Shown: piece by piece, positions 53,684 to 62,560 of the stretch | How the letters are laid out: each line of letters opens with the position of its first letter | Position numbering within the stretch: the first letter of the stretch is position 1 | NCBI RefSeq assembly: GCF_003430825.1 | Contig: NZ_CP024047.1 | Location: forward strand, 1,426,001 to 1,490,000 | Reading direction: 5' to 3' | Source: Natrarchaeobaculum sulfurireducens | GTDB taxonomy: Archaea > Halobacteriota > Halobacteria > Halobacteriales > Natrialbaceae | DNA length: 64,000 bases | Notes under the pieces: model-generated | Seen by the model: the letters and a program-made list of their open reading frames with translations, nothing else | What the model was told of the DNA's origin: nothing | Databases searched by the model: none | Position numbers and translations under genes: made by a program

Positions 53684-53809
53684 ACGAAACGACGCATCCT
53701 CCGATCGTACAACGCAAGTACTGGCCAGACGTATCTACGAACCAACCGAAACATCTGCGCTCAGATGATAAACACGGGCAAAACCGAGTGAACCCATCGA
53801 AAGGTCGTG

Positions 53810-54289
53810 TTACTCGACGAGGTCTTCGAATTCAGGAAGGATTTCTTCGTCTTCGTCGGCTTCGCTCTCCGCCGTGGCCTCCGTCTCTTCAGTGGTCGAC
53901 GACTCGTCAGCCTCGTTTTCCGATTCGTCTTCTGTTTCGTTCTCGTCTTCGTCGTCTTCTAACACGTCGACGCGCTCGACCTCGAGCGGGATGTTCTCGA
54001 GGCGCTGGCCGATTTCCTTCCGGGCGATACGCGAGGCGTGTTCCTCACGTTCGACGTTGAAAACGGTCATCTCTAGCTCTAACGCGACGAGCGCTTCATC
54101 GGCCGCGATGAACGCGGGTGGAAGTTCCTCTCCCGATGGAGCGGTGCGTTCTCCCATGTTGATCTCGACGTAGTTCAAATCAGGGTTCAACATCTCTCCC
54201 GTCTTGGAGATGGCGATACGGATCGCCTCGTCTTCTGTCTCAACGTCGAATACCGGCACGGCAGCTTCGACGACAACCCTGCAGTTCAT
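53810..54289 (-). CDS. UPF0212 family protein with acidic tail
   Basis: A 159-residue protein. Residues 1-110 match UPF0212 (DUF555): MNCRVVVEAAVPVFDVETED, ISKTGEMLNPDLNYVEINMG and FIAADEALVALELEM. Residues after about 110 are an almost wholly Glu/Asp/Thr/Ser tail that is not part of the family core and is likely disordered. Function unknown. It lies alone on the minus strand, convergent with the UPF0058 gene. Confidence 0.85.
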   Translation of the reverse strand: MNCRVVVEAAVPVFDVETEDEAIRIAISKTGEMLNPDLNYVEINMGERTAPSGEELPPAFIAADEALVALELEMTVFNVEREEHASRIARKEIGQRLENIPLEVERVDVLEDDEDENETEDESENEADESSTTEETEATAESEADEDEEILPEFEDLVE

Positions 54290-54445
54290 ACCGTGACATT
54301 GTGTCGCCTACAGTATCAAGGTTCGCCTCACTTTATCGGTCGCGTCTGCGCCGGTGGACTCTCGATCCGTTGGAGACGTCGCCGCTGCGCCCTTCGAAGG
54401 TGCGGTTCGAAAGGCACAAGCCGGCGCTCTCGAACTCCCCGATGA

Positions 54446-55327
54446 ATGGAAACCGGGCAGCTCCCGATCGACGACCTCCCAGGTGGGCTCGATCTCTATC
54501 GGACGCTCGAGAGCGGGCAGACCTACCTTTGGCAACGGGACGACGACGGGATGTACAGCGGAACGCCCGACCCTGAGACGTGGTACGTTACGGTCGTCGA
54601 CGGGACCCCAATTCGGGTTCGAGCGCAAAGCGGAATGCTCGAGTGGGAGTCGACAACCGACGTCGATCCGCTCGTTAGGCGGCTGTTACGACTCGAAGAC
54701 GACCTCGAGGAGATCGTTGCTGCTACGCCCGAAGACTCGCTGGTAGCCGATGCCTACGAGGCCCACCGTGGCATGCGACTGGTGGAGGACCCGCCGTTTG
54801 GCTGTCTGATCTCGTTCATCTGCTCGGCACAGATGCGGGTGAGCCGCATTCACTCGATGGTGTCAACGCTGGCACGCGAGTACGGTGACGAGGTCGTATT
54901 CGACGGGCGGACGTACCACGCGTTCCCAACGCCGGACCAACTCGCACGGGCGACCGAAGCCGAACTGCGGGAGCTGGGACTCGGCTATCGGGCCCCGTAC
55001 GTCGTGCGAACGGCAGAGATGGTCGCCGATGGAGAGGCACATCCAGCCGACGCTCGCGACCTCGAGTACGAGGCTGCCCGGACGTATCTCACCCAGTTCG
55101 TCGGCGTCGGCGACAAAGTGGCCGACTGCGTGTTGCTCTTCTCGCTGGGGTTCGACGAAGCCGTTCCGCTCGACACCTGGATCAAGTCGGCGATCGAGGA
55201 GTACTACCCCGACTGTGACCGCGGGTCGTACGCAGAGACGTCACGGGCGATTCGCGACCGGCTCGGCGGCGAGTACGCAGGATATGCACAGACGTACGTT
55301 TTCCACCATCTTCGGACGGCCGAGTGA
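54446..55327 (+). CDS. 8-oxoguanine DNA glycosylase/AP lyase (OGG1-like)
   Basis: A 293-residue base-excision enzyme of the HhH-GPD superfamily. The N-terminal domain includes SGQTYLWQRDDDG. The helix-hairpin-helix and catalytic pair are in LTQFVGVGDKVADCVLLFSL and EAVPLDTWIKSAI: Lys224 would form the Schiff base and Asp243 is the catalytic acid, as in OGG1. It should remove 8-oxoguanine or alkylated purines; an AlkA-like specificity is less likely because of the lysine. Confidence 0.88.
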   Translation: METGQLPIDDLPGGLDLYRTLESGQTYLWQRDDDGMYSGTPDPETWYVTVVDGTPIRVRAQSGMLEWESTTDVDPLVRRLLRLEDDLEEIVAATPEDSLVADAYEAHRGMRLVEDPPFGCLISFICSAQMRVSRIHSMVSTLAREYGDEVVFDGRTYHAFPTPDQLARATEAELRELGLGYRAPYVVRTAEMVADGEAHPADARDLEYEAARTYLTQFVGVGDKVADCVLLFSLGFDEAVPLDTWIKSAIEEYYPDCDRGSYAETSRAIRDRLGGEYAGYAQTYVFHHLRTAE

Positions 55328-55505
55328 CCCGTCGATCCCCTCTGGCGTCGCCCAGTGCCTGCGAGTGGATCACGACCCCGAAGTCGATCGAGAGAGGGGG
55401 GAGGGGTACGTCGCGTGTGTAACCCTCGCACGACAATAGTCAGCCACTCGGCAGCCACGCGTCAGACAAACGGGATTTTTGCCGGTCGCGATCAACGGCT
55501 CGAGT

Positions 55506-55787
55506 ATGACAGACCGAACCCGAGCACACGTGTTCGTCTCCGGGAAAGTACAGGGCGTCTACTACCGCGCGACCACTCGCGATACGGCCAGTGGTCGGGG
55601 CATCGATGGCTGGGTAAAGAACCTCACGGACGGTCGCGTCGAGGCAGTGTTCGAGGGCACCGAGGCCGACGTCGAGGCGATGGTCGAGTGGTGTCACGAG
55701 GGGAGCCCAGCGGCTGACGTCGACGACGTGGAAGTCACAGACGAGGAACCACAGGGCCTCGAGGGGTTCGAGATCCGGTACGAGTGA
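55506..55787 (+). CDS. acyP: acylphosphatase
   Basis: A 93-residue alpha/beta sandwich enzyme that hydrolyses carboxyl-phosphate bonds. VSGKVQGVYYRATTRDTA carries the catalytic Arg21, and GWVKNLTDGRVEAVFEG carries Asn39. Length and both catalytic residues are standard. The ATG at 55506 is preferred, with a GGATTTTTG promoter element about 28 bases upstream; the frame can be extended to 55479 but without family support. Confidence 0.93.
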   Translation: MTDRTRAHVFVSGKVQGVYYRATTRDTASGRGIDGWVKNLTDGRVEAVFEGTEADVEAMVEWCHEGSPAADVDDVEVTDEEPQGLEGFEIRYE

Positions 55788-55803
55788 GCGGCGAGTGGGC
55801 GGC

Positions 55804-56112
55804 TTACCGGGGGCTGAACCGGTTCGTCCGATTTTCGCTGTCGAAGTCGCCACCTTCGTTCGGATCGTCGGTCCCGTCGCCGTGCCACTCGCTTTCATCG
55901 TCGTAGACGTCGATGTGATGGATTGCCGCCGGCGAGAGGAGGCGATTCCCCTCGAGTTCGATCCAACCGTTGGCGTGGACGACGATCGGTCCCTCGTAGA
56001 GCGGGGCATCCGCGTCGACGGCGTCGTAGATGACGACGTCGTGGTAGGCCCGCGTAAGGGGGTTTAGGTCGTCACCAGCGAGCGGTTCAGTGGAGGCAAA
56101 CGGGGGGAACAT
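55804..56112 (-). CDS. conserved haloarchaeal hypothetical protein
   Basis: A 102-residue acidic protein with YHDVVIYDAVDADAPLYEG and NGWIELEGNRLLSPAAIHHI, predicted beta-rich, and a disordered Asp/Glu-rich C-terminus. No cysteines and no membrane helix. The ATG at 56112 has a minus-strand CCACTTATGT element about 29 bases upstream, which excludes the longer basic frame to 56220. Function unknown. Confidence 0.65.
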   Translation of the reverse strand: MFPPFASTEPLAGDDLNPLTRAYHDVVIYDAVDADAPLYEGPIVVHANGWIELEGNRLLSPAAIHHIDVYDDESEWHGDGTDDPNEGGDFDSENRTNRFSPR

Positions 56113-56252
56113 CGTACCGAGATGACAGCCTATGCAGACATAAGTGGTGTGGACGTCGCTCGAGTACGCAGACCACGACGGCCTACGACGTGTCCGAGTA
56201 GACGACCACCCCGTCCGCAATCTTCAACGGTTGGCCGGTCGAACCGTGTCGT

Positions 56253-57680
56253 ATGATTACAGGCGAGCAGATGGCCGCCGTCGACGAGAACGCCGAGGCG
56301 CTTGGCGTGCCACGAAAGCAGCTGATGGAATCAAGCGGTAACGCGGTCGCCCAGCGGGTCCGCGAGATCGCCGACCCGGGCTCGAGGGTCGTGATCGTCG
56401 CCGGGCGGGGGAACAACGGCGGCGACGCGTTCGTCACAGCCCGGTTTCTGGACGACTACGACGTGACGACGCTCCTGCTCGGCCGGGCCGAAACGATCGG
56501 CACCGACATCGCCCGCGATAACTGGGCAGCGCTCGAGCGCGCCGACTACGACGTTCGCGAGGTGACCGACTCACGGACCCTCGGGCTTCCGGACTGCGAC
56601 GTGCTCGTCGATGCGATGCTCGGAACCGGAATTAGTGGCAACCTCCGCGAGCCGGCCGCGACCGCCGCGCGAGCGATCAACGATGCCGAGGCGACCGTCG
56701 TCGCGGTCGACGTTCCGTCTGGCTTCGACGCTGCTAGTGGCGATCACGCCGACAACGGGGTCGACGCGGATCACGTCGTCACCTTCCACGACACGAAGCC
56801 GGGCCTCGAGCACCTCGAGGCCACCGTCACCGTCGCTGATATCGGCATTCCCGCCGCAGCCGAACGGTTCGTCGGTCCCGGCGACGTTCGTCTCGCCCGC
56901 CCCGACGACCGGGCAGGACGGCCGTACGTCATCGGCGGAGGCCCGTACACCGGTGCACCTGCGCTGGCCGCCCAGGCGGCGCTCCGGGCCGGTGCCGAAC
57001 TCTCGTTCGTCGCCGCACCTGAAGTCGTCGCCGGCGAGATCCAGGGCTATTCTGCGGACCTGATCGTCCAACCGTTCGACGGCGACCACCTGGGGCTCGA
57101 CCAACTGGACGACCTCCTCGAGACCGCACAGACGTACGAGAACGTCGTCGTCCTCGGTCCCGGCCTCGGCACCGAAGCCGAGACGCTCGAGGCCGTCCGG
57201 ACGTTCCTCGAGTCGTACGACGGCCAGGTAGTCGTCGACGCGGACGCACTTGCGGTCGTCCCCGACATCGAGACCGATGCGACGCTCGTCTGTACGCCCA
57301 ATCGGGCCGAACTGGCGCGAATGGGCGGGCCGGACGCCGACGACCTTCGATCGGTGGCCGACGAAATCGAGTCCTTCGCGGCCGAGTTAGGTCACGTCGT
57401 ACTCGCGAAAGGCGCAGCCGACGTCGTTACGGACGGCGAACGGACCCGAATCAGCCGCTCGGGAACCGTCGCGATGAAAGTCGGCGGCACAGGCGATACG
57501 CTCGCCGGCATCGTCGCTGCCTTACTCGAGTTCGCCGACCCGCTCGAGGCGGCGGCAGCCGCCGCCCACGTCAACGGCATTGCCGGCGAACGGCTGGCCG
57601 ACGGTCAGGGCCACGGCTACCTCGCCACGGACGTCCTCGAGGAGATCCCCGCGGCACTGTGGGGTGGTGCCGATGAGTGA
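56253..57680 (+). CDS. nnr: bifunctional NAD(P)HX epimerase/dehydratase
   Basis: A 475-residue metabolite-repair enzyme that restores hydrated NADH and NADPH. The N-terminal epimerase half has VIVAGRGNNGGDAFVTARFL and AMLGTGISGNLR. The C-terminal ADP-dependent dehydratase half (ribokinase-like) has VVLGPGLGTEAETLEA and MKVGGTGDTLAGIVAALL. Both halves appear intact. Its end overlaps moaC by 8 bases, an arrangement that couples the two genes. Confidence 0.92.
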   Translation: MITGEQMAAVDENAEALGVPRKQLMESSGNAVAQRVREIADPGSRVVIVAGRGNNGGDAFVTARFLDDYDVTTLLLGRAETIGTDIARDNWAALERADYDVREVTDSRTLGLPDCDVLVDAMLGTGISGNLREPAATAARAINDAEATVVAVDVPSGFDAASGDHADNGVDADHVVTFHDTKPGLEHLEATVTVADIGIPAAAERFVGPGDVRLARPDDRAGRPYVIGGGPYTGAPALAAQAALRAGAELSFVAAPEVVAGEIQGYSADLIVQPFDGDHLGLDQLDDLLETAQTYENVVVLGPGLGTEAETLEAVRTFLESYDGQVVVDADALAVVPDIETDATLVCTPNRAELARMGGPDADDLRSVADEIESFAAELGHVVLAKGAADVVTDGERTRISRSGTVAMKVGGTGDTLAGIVAALLEFADPLEAAAAAAHVNGIAGERLADGQGHGYLATDVLEEIPAALWGGADE

Positions 57681-58206
57681 GACCCCCGACGCCGACGACG
57701 AGGCCGGGACGAACGAGCAAAACGGGGCGACCGACCTCACACACACGACCGAGGAGGGTGACGTCCAGATGGTCGACGTCGGGGACAAGCCGGATAGCGA
57801 CCGCCGCGCCGTCGCAGCGGGCGAGATCCGCCTCCAGCCCTCGACGGTCGAGGCCATCCGCGACGATGGGGTCGGCAAAGGCGACGTGCTCGCCACCGCT
57901 CGCGTGGGTGCGATTCAGGCCGTCAAACACACCTGGGAAACGATCCCGATGTGTCACCAGATCCCGATTACCAATGTCGACACCGACTTTACGCTTCACG
58001 AAGACCGCATCGACCTCGAGGTTGCCGTCGAGACGACTGGGAAAACCGGCTGCGAGATGGAGGCTTTAGAGGGCGTGACGACTGGCTTAAACGTCGTCTG
58101 GGATATGGTCAAAGCCGTCGAGAAAGACGACGGGGGCCAGTATCCCGACACGGGAATCGAAAACGTTCGTGTACTGCAAAAACAGAAACGGAAACGCCAG
58201 GGGTAA
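57673..58206 (+). CDS. moaC: cyclic pyranopterin monophosphate synthase (MoaC)
   Basis: A 177-residue enzyme of the first step of molybdenum cofactor synthesis, acting after MoaA. Conserved segments are VQMVDVGDKPDSDRRAVA, WETIPMCHQIPITNVD and TGCEMEALEGVTTGLNVVWD with its metal and substrate residues. It overlaps nnr by 8 bases. It provides the pterin precursor for the DMSO reductase, formate dehydrogenase and AOR of the 17-32 kb region. Confidence 0.95.
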   Translation: MSETPDADDEAGTNEQNGATDLTHTTEEGDVQMVDVGDKPDSDRRAVAAGEIRLQPSTVEAIRDDGVGKGDVLATARVGAIQAVKHTWETIPMCHQIPITNVDTDFTLHEDRIDLEVAVETTGKTGCEMEALEGVTTGLNVVWDMVKAVEKDDGGQYPDTGIENVRVLQKQKRKRQG

Positions 58207-58314
58207 TCGAACGTCGGTCGCACGGAGTGGCTGCTGGATGGGGTGTAGTCGGCTACATCTTTTGGGACTCGGTCTGCCGTCGAGCGACCGTCTCGAAACT
58301 CCCGAGCCCGACGG

Positions 58315-59058
58315 CTAGAGGTCCATCCCGCCGTTGACGTCGATCACTTCGCCGGTGACATATGAGGAGTCTTCGCTCGCGAGGAATCGGACGACGGCCG
58401 CGATGTCTTCGACCTCGGCCAGACGCTCGAGCGGAATGCCGGCGACGATTCGGTCGAGTACCTTATCCGGAACGCTCTCGAGCATATCGGTCGCGGTGAA
58501 GCCGGGGGCAACGCAGTTGGCCGTCGACCCGCCTTTGGCGAGTTCGAGGGCGATCGTTCGGGTAAAGCCGAACATCCCACTTTTGGCGGCGGCGTAGTTG
58601 GCCTGTCCGAAGTTGCCCTGTTTGCCGACGACGCTCGAGATATTGATCAGGCGGCCCTCGTTGGCGTTCCAGATGTCGTCGTAGAACTCCTGGGTGCAGT
58701 TGAACATCCCGCCGAGATTGACGTCCATGACGCGATCCCACTCTTCTCGGGTCATCGTGGTAAACTGGGTGTCAGCGGTGATTCCAGCGTTGTTCACGAG
58801 TACGTCTGCCGGACCGAAGGCATCGTGGCAGACCTCTCGCATGTGGATAACCTCGTCGCGGTCGGCCACGTCGGCCTGTGCAGCGACGGCCTGCCCGCCG
58901 GCAGCTTCGATCGTTTCGGCGGCTTCGTGTGCCGGTCCTTCAGACGACCGGTAGTTGACGACCACGTTAGCACCCTCGGAACCGAGGTACTCCGCGATTC
59001 CCCGCCCGATGCCGCGTGCCGAGCCTGTGATGACACAGGTGCGTCCGTCCATAGACAT
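58315..59058 (-). CDS. phaB: acetoacetyl-CoA reductase (PhaB-type SDR)
   Basis: A 247-residue short-chain dehydrogenase/reductase. GSARGIGRGIAEYLGSEGANV is the NAD(P)-binding loop, NNAG, INISSVVGKQGNFGQANYAAAKSG holds the catalytic Ser, Tyr and Lys. FabG-like 3-oxoacyl reductases are nearly identical in motif, but the phaEC genes beside it favour reduction of acetoacetyl-CoA to (R)-3-hydroxybutyryl-CoA for PHA. The ATG at 59058 is chosen over a GTG at 59064. An ATTATATACC box lies about 31 bases upstream. Confidence 0.8.
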   Translation of the reverse strand: MSMDGRTCVITGSARGIGRGIAEYLGSEGANVVVNYRSSEGPAHEAAETIEAAGGQAVAAQADVADRDEVIHMREVCHDAFGPADVLVNNAGITADTQFTTMTREEWDRVMDVNLGGMFNCTQEFYDDIWNANEGRLINISSVVGKQGNFGQANYAAAKSGMFGFTRTIALELAKGGSTANCVAPGFTATDMLESVPDKVLDRIVAGIPLERLAEVEDIAAVVRFLASEDSSYVTGEVIDVNGGMDL

Positions 59059-59307
59059 TGTCACTGCCTATTCTACCTCCGTCGGTATATAATGACGTGT
59101 CAACTAACAGAACCTGCACCTGTCGTTATAGAAACAAGTGGAGCGGTTTGTACGCTGACTGCACCGTCCGCGATTCGCACTCGATTCCTCGCTCCGGCTC
59201 GCTCCCCTCGTGCAAACGGGTGTATCTGACGTTTGGTGGCTACTGCAGGCAGTACGGTTTCGAGATTGCCGTGAAAACCCGATGTGGGGGCGGTCAACCG
59301 CAGCGCG

Positions 59308-60708
59308 TTACCGGGTCTGTGCCTGCTCGATCCAGTCTTCGATTCGACTGGGGGAAATACCCGTTTCGGAAGCGAGTTCCGCGACGTTGGCCGCGGCGAG
59401 CTGGCCGAACGTTTCGACGCCAGCCTCCTGAAGGTCCTCGGCGTACGCCTGACCAACACCGGTCAGTTCGGTGAAATCGTCGGTCTCGGTCGCAGACGAT
59501 ACGTCGCCACTAGTAGTTCTCTCGACAGTTTCACCGCCATCAGTGAAGTCACCGGAGCTGGACGCATCACCAGCGACGTCCGCCGCTTTTGGATCGGGCG
59601 AGTCAAACTCGGCCTCGACGTCTGCAACGGACCGCGTTTCGAACCACTCACAGACGTCCGGCCAGAGTTCGGCGTGACTGCGCGAGGAGACGGACATCCC
59701 GATGTGGCCCGTTGCGAACTCCATGATCTCGGTGTCGTCGGCGGAAACGACCTCGTTGAACGGCTTGGACGCCCCCGGCGGGATGAGGTGGTCGTACTCG
59801 GCGACGATCTGGAGGACAGGCATGTCGATCTTCTCGAGATCGACGTGTTCGTCGCCCAGGTGGAGTTCGTTCTTGTACAGCTTGTTCTCCTGGTAGATGT
59901 CACGGATGAACTCCTCGTAGGCGACGCCCGCGACGTCGATGCCCTCCGAGAGCCACCGCTCCATCCGCGCGAAGTTCTCGACGAAATCCTCGTCCTCGAC
60001 GTTGTCGTAGAAGCGGACGTACTTCGTCAGGTTGTTCGCGACGGGGTCCATCAGGGCGAAACCGACGTCCAAGAACTCCGCGGGGACGTTTCCGAACGTG
60101 TCCGTGACGGTCTCGGGGTCGTAGTAGTCTTCAGCGCCCCACAGCTCGAGGACGCCACCCTCACCGGCGAAACAGAGGCCGGCGGCCATCAGGGCGAGGT
60201 TCCTGACCTTCTCCGGGTACAGGGCCGCGTACATGGCCGACATCGTCCCACCCATACAGTAGCCGAGGATGTTGATCGCGTCCTGACCCGAGCGCTCGCG
60301 GACGACGTCGACGCAGTTGTCGATGTACCGGTTGACGTAGTCATCGAGTGAGAGTTTTCGGTCCAGCTTCGAAGGCTCGCCCCAGTCGATCATGTAGACG
60401 TCGAAGCCGGCCTCGAGTAGCGTCCGGATGACCGACCGGTCGGGCTGGAGGTCGAGGATGTACGGCTTGTTGATCAGCGCGTAGGTGACGAGGATGGGGA
60501 CGTCGTACTGCTCTTCGGTCATCGGCTCGTAGTGGAGGAGTTCGAGTTTGTTCTCCTCGTAGACGACCTCGCTCGGTGTCTGGCCGACCTCGACGTTCTC
60601 TAAGGTCTCGGTGCGATCCGGAGCGACCTGGCTCTTCTCGGCGAGGTCGGCGGCGTTCTCCCAGGTCTGTCGCTGGAGTTCGAGTGCGGTTGCGTAGGGG
60701 TTTCTCAT
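59308..60708 (-). CDS. phaC: class III PHA synthase catalytic subunit with HhH tail
   Basis: A 466-residue polyester synthase. The alpha/beta-hydrolase core has the lipase-box variant LGYCMGG with nucleophile Cys151, Asp306 ([10 protein letters not shown]) and His335 (TGHIGM). It works as a heterodimer with PhaE on the granule surface. Residues about 370-410 are an acidic Ser/Asp linker, and 412-466 ([17 protein letters not shown] and after) form a helix-hairpin-helix domain, an addition not needed for the class III core. It overlaps phaE by 4 bases. Confidence 0.93.
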   Translation of the reverse strand: MRNPYATALELQRQTWENAADLAEKSQVAPDRTETLENVEVGQTPSEVVYEENKLELLHYEPMTEEQYDVPILVTYALINKPYILDLQPDRSVIRTLLEAGFDVYMIDWGEPSKLDRKLSLDDYVNRYIDNCVDVVRERSGQDAINILGYCMGGTMSAMYAALYPEKVRNLALMAAGLCFAGEGGVLELWGAEDYYDPETVTDTFGNVPAEFLDVGFALMDPVANNLTKYVRFYDNVEDEDFVENFARMERWLSEGIDVAGVAYEEFIRDIYQENKLYKNELHLGDEHVDLEKIDMPVLQIVAEYDHLIPPGASKPFNEVVSADDTEIMEFATGHIGMSVSSRSHAELWPDVCEWFETRSVADVEAEFDSPDPKAADVAGDASSSGDFTDGGETVERTTSGDVSSATETDDFTELTGVGQAYAEDLQEAGVETFGQLAAANVAELASETGISPSRIEDWIEQAQTR

Positions 60709-61256
60709 TGTTCGTCTTCGAGATGCTCAAGGACGCGGTCGAGTTTTGACTCGACGGCGTGCTGGCGGCGCTCGAGTTCGACGAGTCGGTCGCCGATCTC
60801 GACGACGCCTTCCTCGGTCGCGAACCCGAGCGTTCGCAGTGTCTCCTGGGAGGCCTCGTCGGCCTGTTGCTGGAGTTCGAGGACGTCGCCGACTGTCTCA
60901 CCCGTCATCCGGGCGAAGGCGGTCGTCGACATCACGTCTTTAAACGCTTCGTTGGCCGTGTTGAGCCAGATGTCGCGGAATTCATCGACGTCGACGTCTT
61001 CGCCTTCGAGCGAGTCGTTCATCCGGTCAACCATCTGTTTCGAGGCGTTCATCCACGTCTCGTAGGCTCGAGCGTAGCCTTCGACTCCATCGGATATCTC
61101 GTTTTCCTCGCTCACCTCGCCGACGGTTTCGGACCAGCTCTCGACGAACTGCGCCTGCGCTTCCATGTTGTTCTCGAGTGCCTCGAGTAGCTGTTCGTTC
61201 CACTGTTCGACGAATGCGTTCCAGTTCTGCATCTGGGGCTGTTGTGAGTCTGACAT
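60705..61256 (-). CDS. phaE: PHA synthase subunit PhaE
   Basis: A 183-residue, mostly helical protein of the haloarchaeal PhaE type, required with PhaC for synthase activity. It begins [20 protein letters not shown] and has a C-terminal coiled coil ([22 protein letters not shown]). No catalytic residue is expected. It overlaps phaC by 4 bases and follows an intergenic terminator-like hairpin, so phaEC has its own transcription unit. Confidence 0.9.
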   Translation of the reverse strand: MSDSQQPQMQNWNAFVEQWNEQLLEALENNMEAQAQFVESWSETVGEVSEENEISDGVEGYARAYETWMNASKQMVDRMNDSLEGEDVDVDEFRDIWLNTANEAFKDVMSTTAFARMTGETVGDVLELQQQADEASQETLRTLGFATEEGVVEIGDRLVELERRQHAVESKLDRVLEHLEDEQ

Positions 61257-61281
61257 TGCGTATAAATTGGGCAGCTTACGT

Positions 61282-61300
61282 AAAAAGGCTGAGCCTTTTT
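61282..61300 (-). terminator. intrinsic-like terminator hairpin between phaP and phaE
   Basis: On the minus strand AAAAAGGC-TCA-GCCTTTTT forms an 8-base stem ending in a T run, beginning just one base after the phaP stop. It would end the phaRP transcript before phaEC. T-rich stretches alone are the usual archaeal terminators; a GC-clamped palindrome is less common. Confidence 0.6.
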
Positions 61301-61301
61301 T

Positions 61302-61787
61302 CTACGCCGAAACGTCGATTTCCTGAGCGGCCTCTTCGACGTTCTCGGCGACAGTCGATACGTTCGCTTCGAGCTGCTCGTGGGCCTCGAGGAAGGCATC
61401 GAACGACGTGTCGACGACCTCGGAGTAGCTCGCGGTGAACTCCTCGAAGGCGGCTTCGGACTCCGTCATGGCCTCGGCCATAGCCTCGAGCGACTGTGAC
61501 TGGGCTTCGGTGGCCGAATCGACGCTCTCGTCGACGAACTCGCGCAGTTCGTCGAAGTTCGCGGCGTCTTCGGGCATCGACGCCTCGAGCGCGTCGAGGT
61601 AGGCGTGGGTGGCACCTTTCGTCAGGTCCGCGTTGGACTCGACGAGCGTGCCCGAGGACTCGACGGCGCTAGTGAACGCCGAAAGCGACGTCGACTGCGC
61701 CTCGAGGGCGTCGTGGGTGAGGTTCTGGGACTGTTCGACGGCGGTGCGCTGTGCGGCGAAGAGTGCGGTGAGTGGGTTCTGGGTCAT
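61302..61787 (-). CDS. phaP: phasin (PhaP), PHA granule surface protein
   Basis: A 161-residue Ala-, Glu- and Ser-rich amphipathic helical protein, cysteine-free, beginning MTQNPLTALFAAQRTAVEQS. This composition and the position between phaR and phaE match haloarchaeal phasins, which coat PHA granules and control their number and size. It lies 2 bases downstream of phaR, so the two are co-transcribed. Confidence 0.88.
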   Translation of the reverse strand: MTQNPLTALFAAQRTAVEQSQNLTHDALEAQSTSLSAFTSAVESSGTLVESNADLTKGATHAYLDALEASMPEDAANFDELREFVDESVDSATEAQSQSLEAMAEAMTESEAAFEEFTASYSEVVDTSFDAFLEAHEQLEANVSTVAENVEEAAQEIDVSA

Positions 61788-61789
61788 GG

Positions 61790-62104
61790 TTAATCTTCTC
61801 GGTTGCGTTTGACTGGGACAACGATCGTCTGGACGATATCGCCCTCTTCGATGTCGAGGGCTTCCCGTTCGGGTTCGGGAATGCTGATCCGACCGCCGCT
61901 CTGGACGCGAGCTTTGAACGTCGCGGTACCCATGTTCATCGGGCCGAACGACGAGAGGTCGTCGAACGGCGACGACGTACTCGCCTGCATCATCTGTCGC
62001 AACAGCTCCTGCTGAGATTCAGCGACTTGCTCGCCTGCCTCCTGCATCTGTTCTGTAAACATCGCAGGCGGGAACCAGGGCGATCGGTCGGAGTCGTCCG
62101 TCAT
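61790..62104 (-). CDS. phaR: PHA regulator PhaR (AbrB-type)
   Basis: A 104-residue protein. The N-terminal 50 residues are Gln/Met/Glu-rich and helical (EQMQEAGEQVAESQQELLRQ), likely for granule or PhaP contact. The C-terminal part (FKARVQSGGRISIPEPEREA) is an AbrB/SpoVT swapped-hairpin DNA-binding domain. Haloarchaeal PhaR links granule binding to repression of its own operon. The ATG at 62104 is supported by a CTTATTATA box centred 27 bases upstream. Confidence 0.85.
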   Translation of the reverse strand: MTDDSDRSPWFPPAMFTEQMQEAGEQVAESQQELLRQMMQASTSSPFDDLSSFGPMNMGTATFKARVQSGGRISIPEPEREALDIEEGDIVQTIVVPVKRNRED

Positions 62105-62560
62105 CAACAGAGACGAGGGGCCCACGTATAATAAGCCTTTCCACCATTCACCATTAGATGGCAGCCAATGGTTTCAAAAGTCAACTACCGGTGTGATCGG
62201 TATTGGGTTCCTTTTAATGGACTGATGAGGATTCTGTCGATCCGCGATGCGGCGAGGAAATCGACTCGTTGTAGCCGTCGATCGGCCCGGCCGCGCAGTC
62301 GGACTGAGACAGCGGTTCAGTTCTCACTCGAGATGGCCATACTGTGATGAATTCACGCATACAGTGTCGGCCAACGATTCGAATCGCCGAGTTACGGGTC
62401 ACTTGCTCGGCGTCGCTGGACGGAAGATGAGCATGCGGCGTTGAATAAATCGGCGGGTCGTTCCAGTCCCAGAAATCGGCGATTATGATCAGGATTCCGT
62501 CGTAAACTATGATTGGCCAAGCCAAAGAAGTCATAATGCTCCCCGCCCAAAGGCGCATAG
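62105..62560. other. 456-base divergent intergenic region between phaR and the PhaJ-like gene
   Basis: Left part: TATA box CTTATTATA (62127-62135, minus strand) of phaR and, just upstream of it, CCATT at 62144-62148, CCATTAGATGG at 62151-62161 and AATGG at 62167-62171, which look like operator half-sites. Right part: CATAATG (62532-62538), the TATA-like box of the PhaJ-like gene. A TGAATTCA palindrome lies near 62345. No gene is seen; the antisense frames there are basic and cysteine-scattered, unlike this genome. Confidence 0.5.
62127..62135 (-). promoter_or_regulatory. TATA box of the phaRP operon
   Basis: CTTATTATA on the minus strand, centred 27 bases before the phaR ATG at 62104; the transcript should be leaderless or nearly so. 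Confidence 0.65.

Noticed and set aside
62214-62558. Minus-strand 114-residue frame between phaR and the PhaJ-like gene
   Set aside because: Not acidic, no domain, and it covers the promoter of the PhaJ-like gene; may be chance or an old relic.
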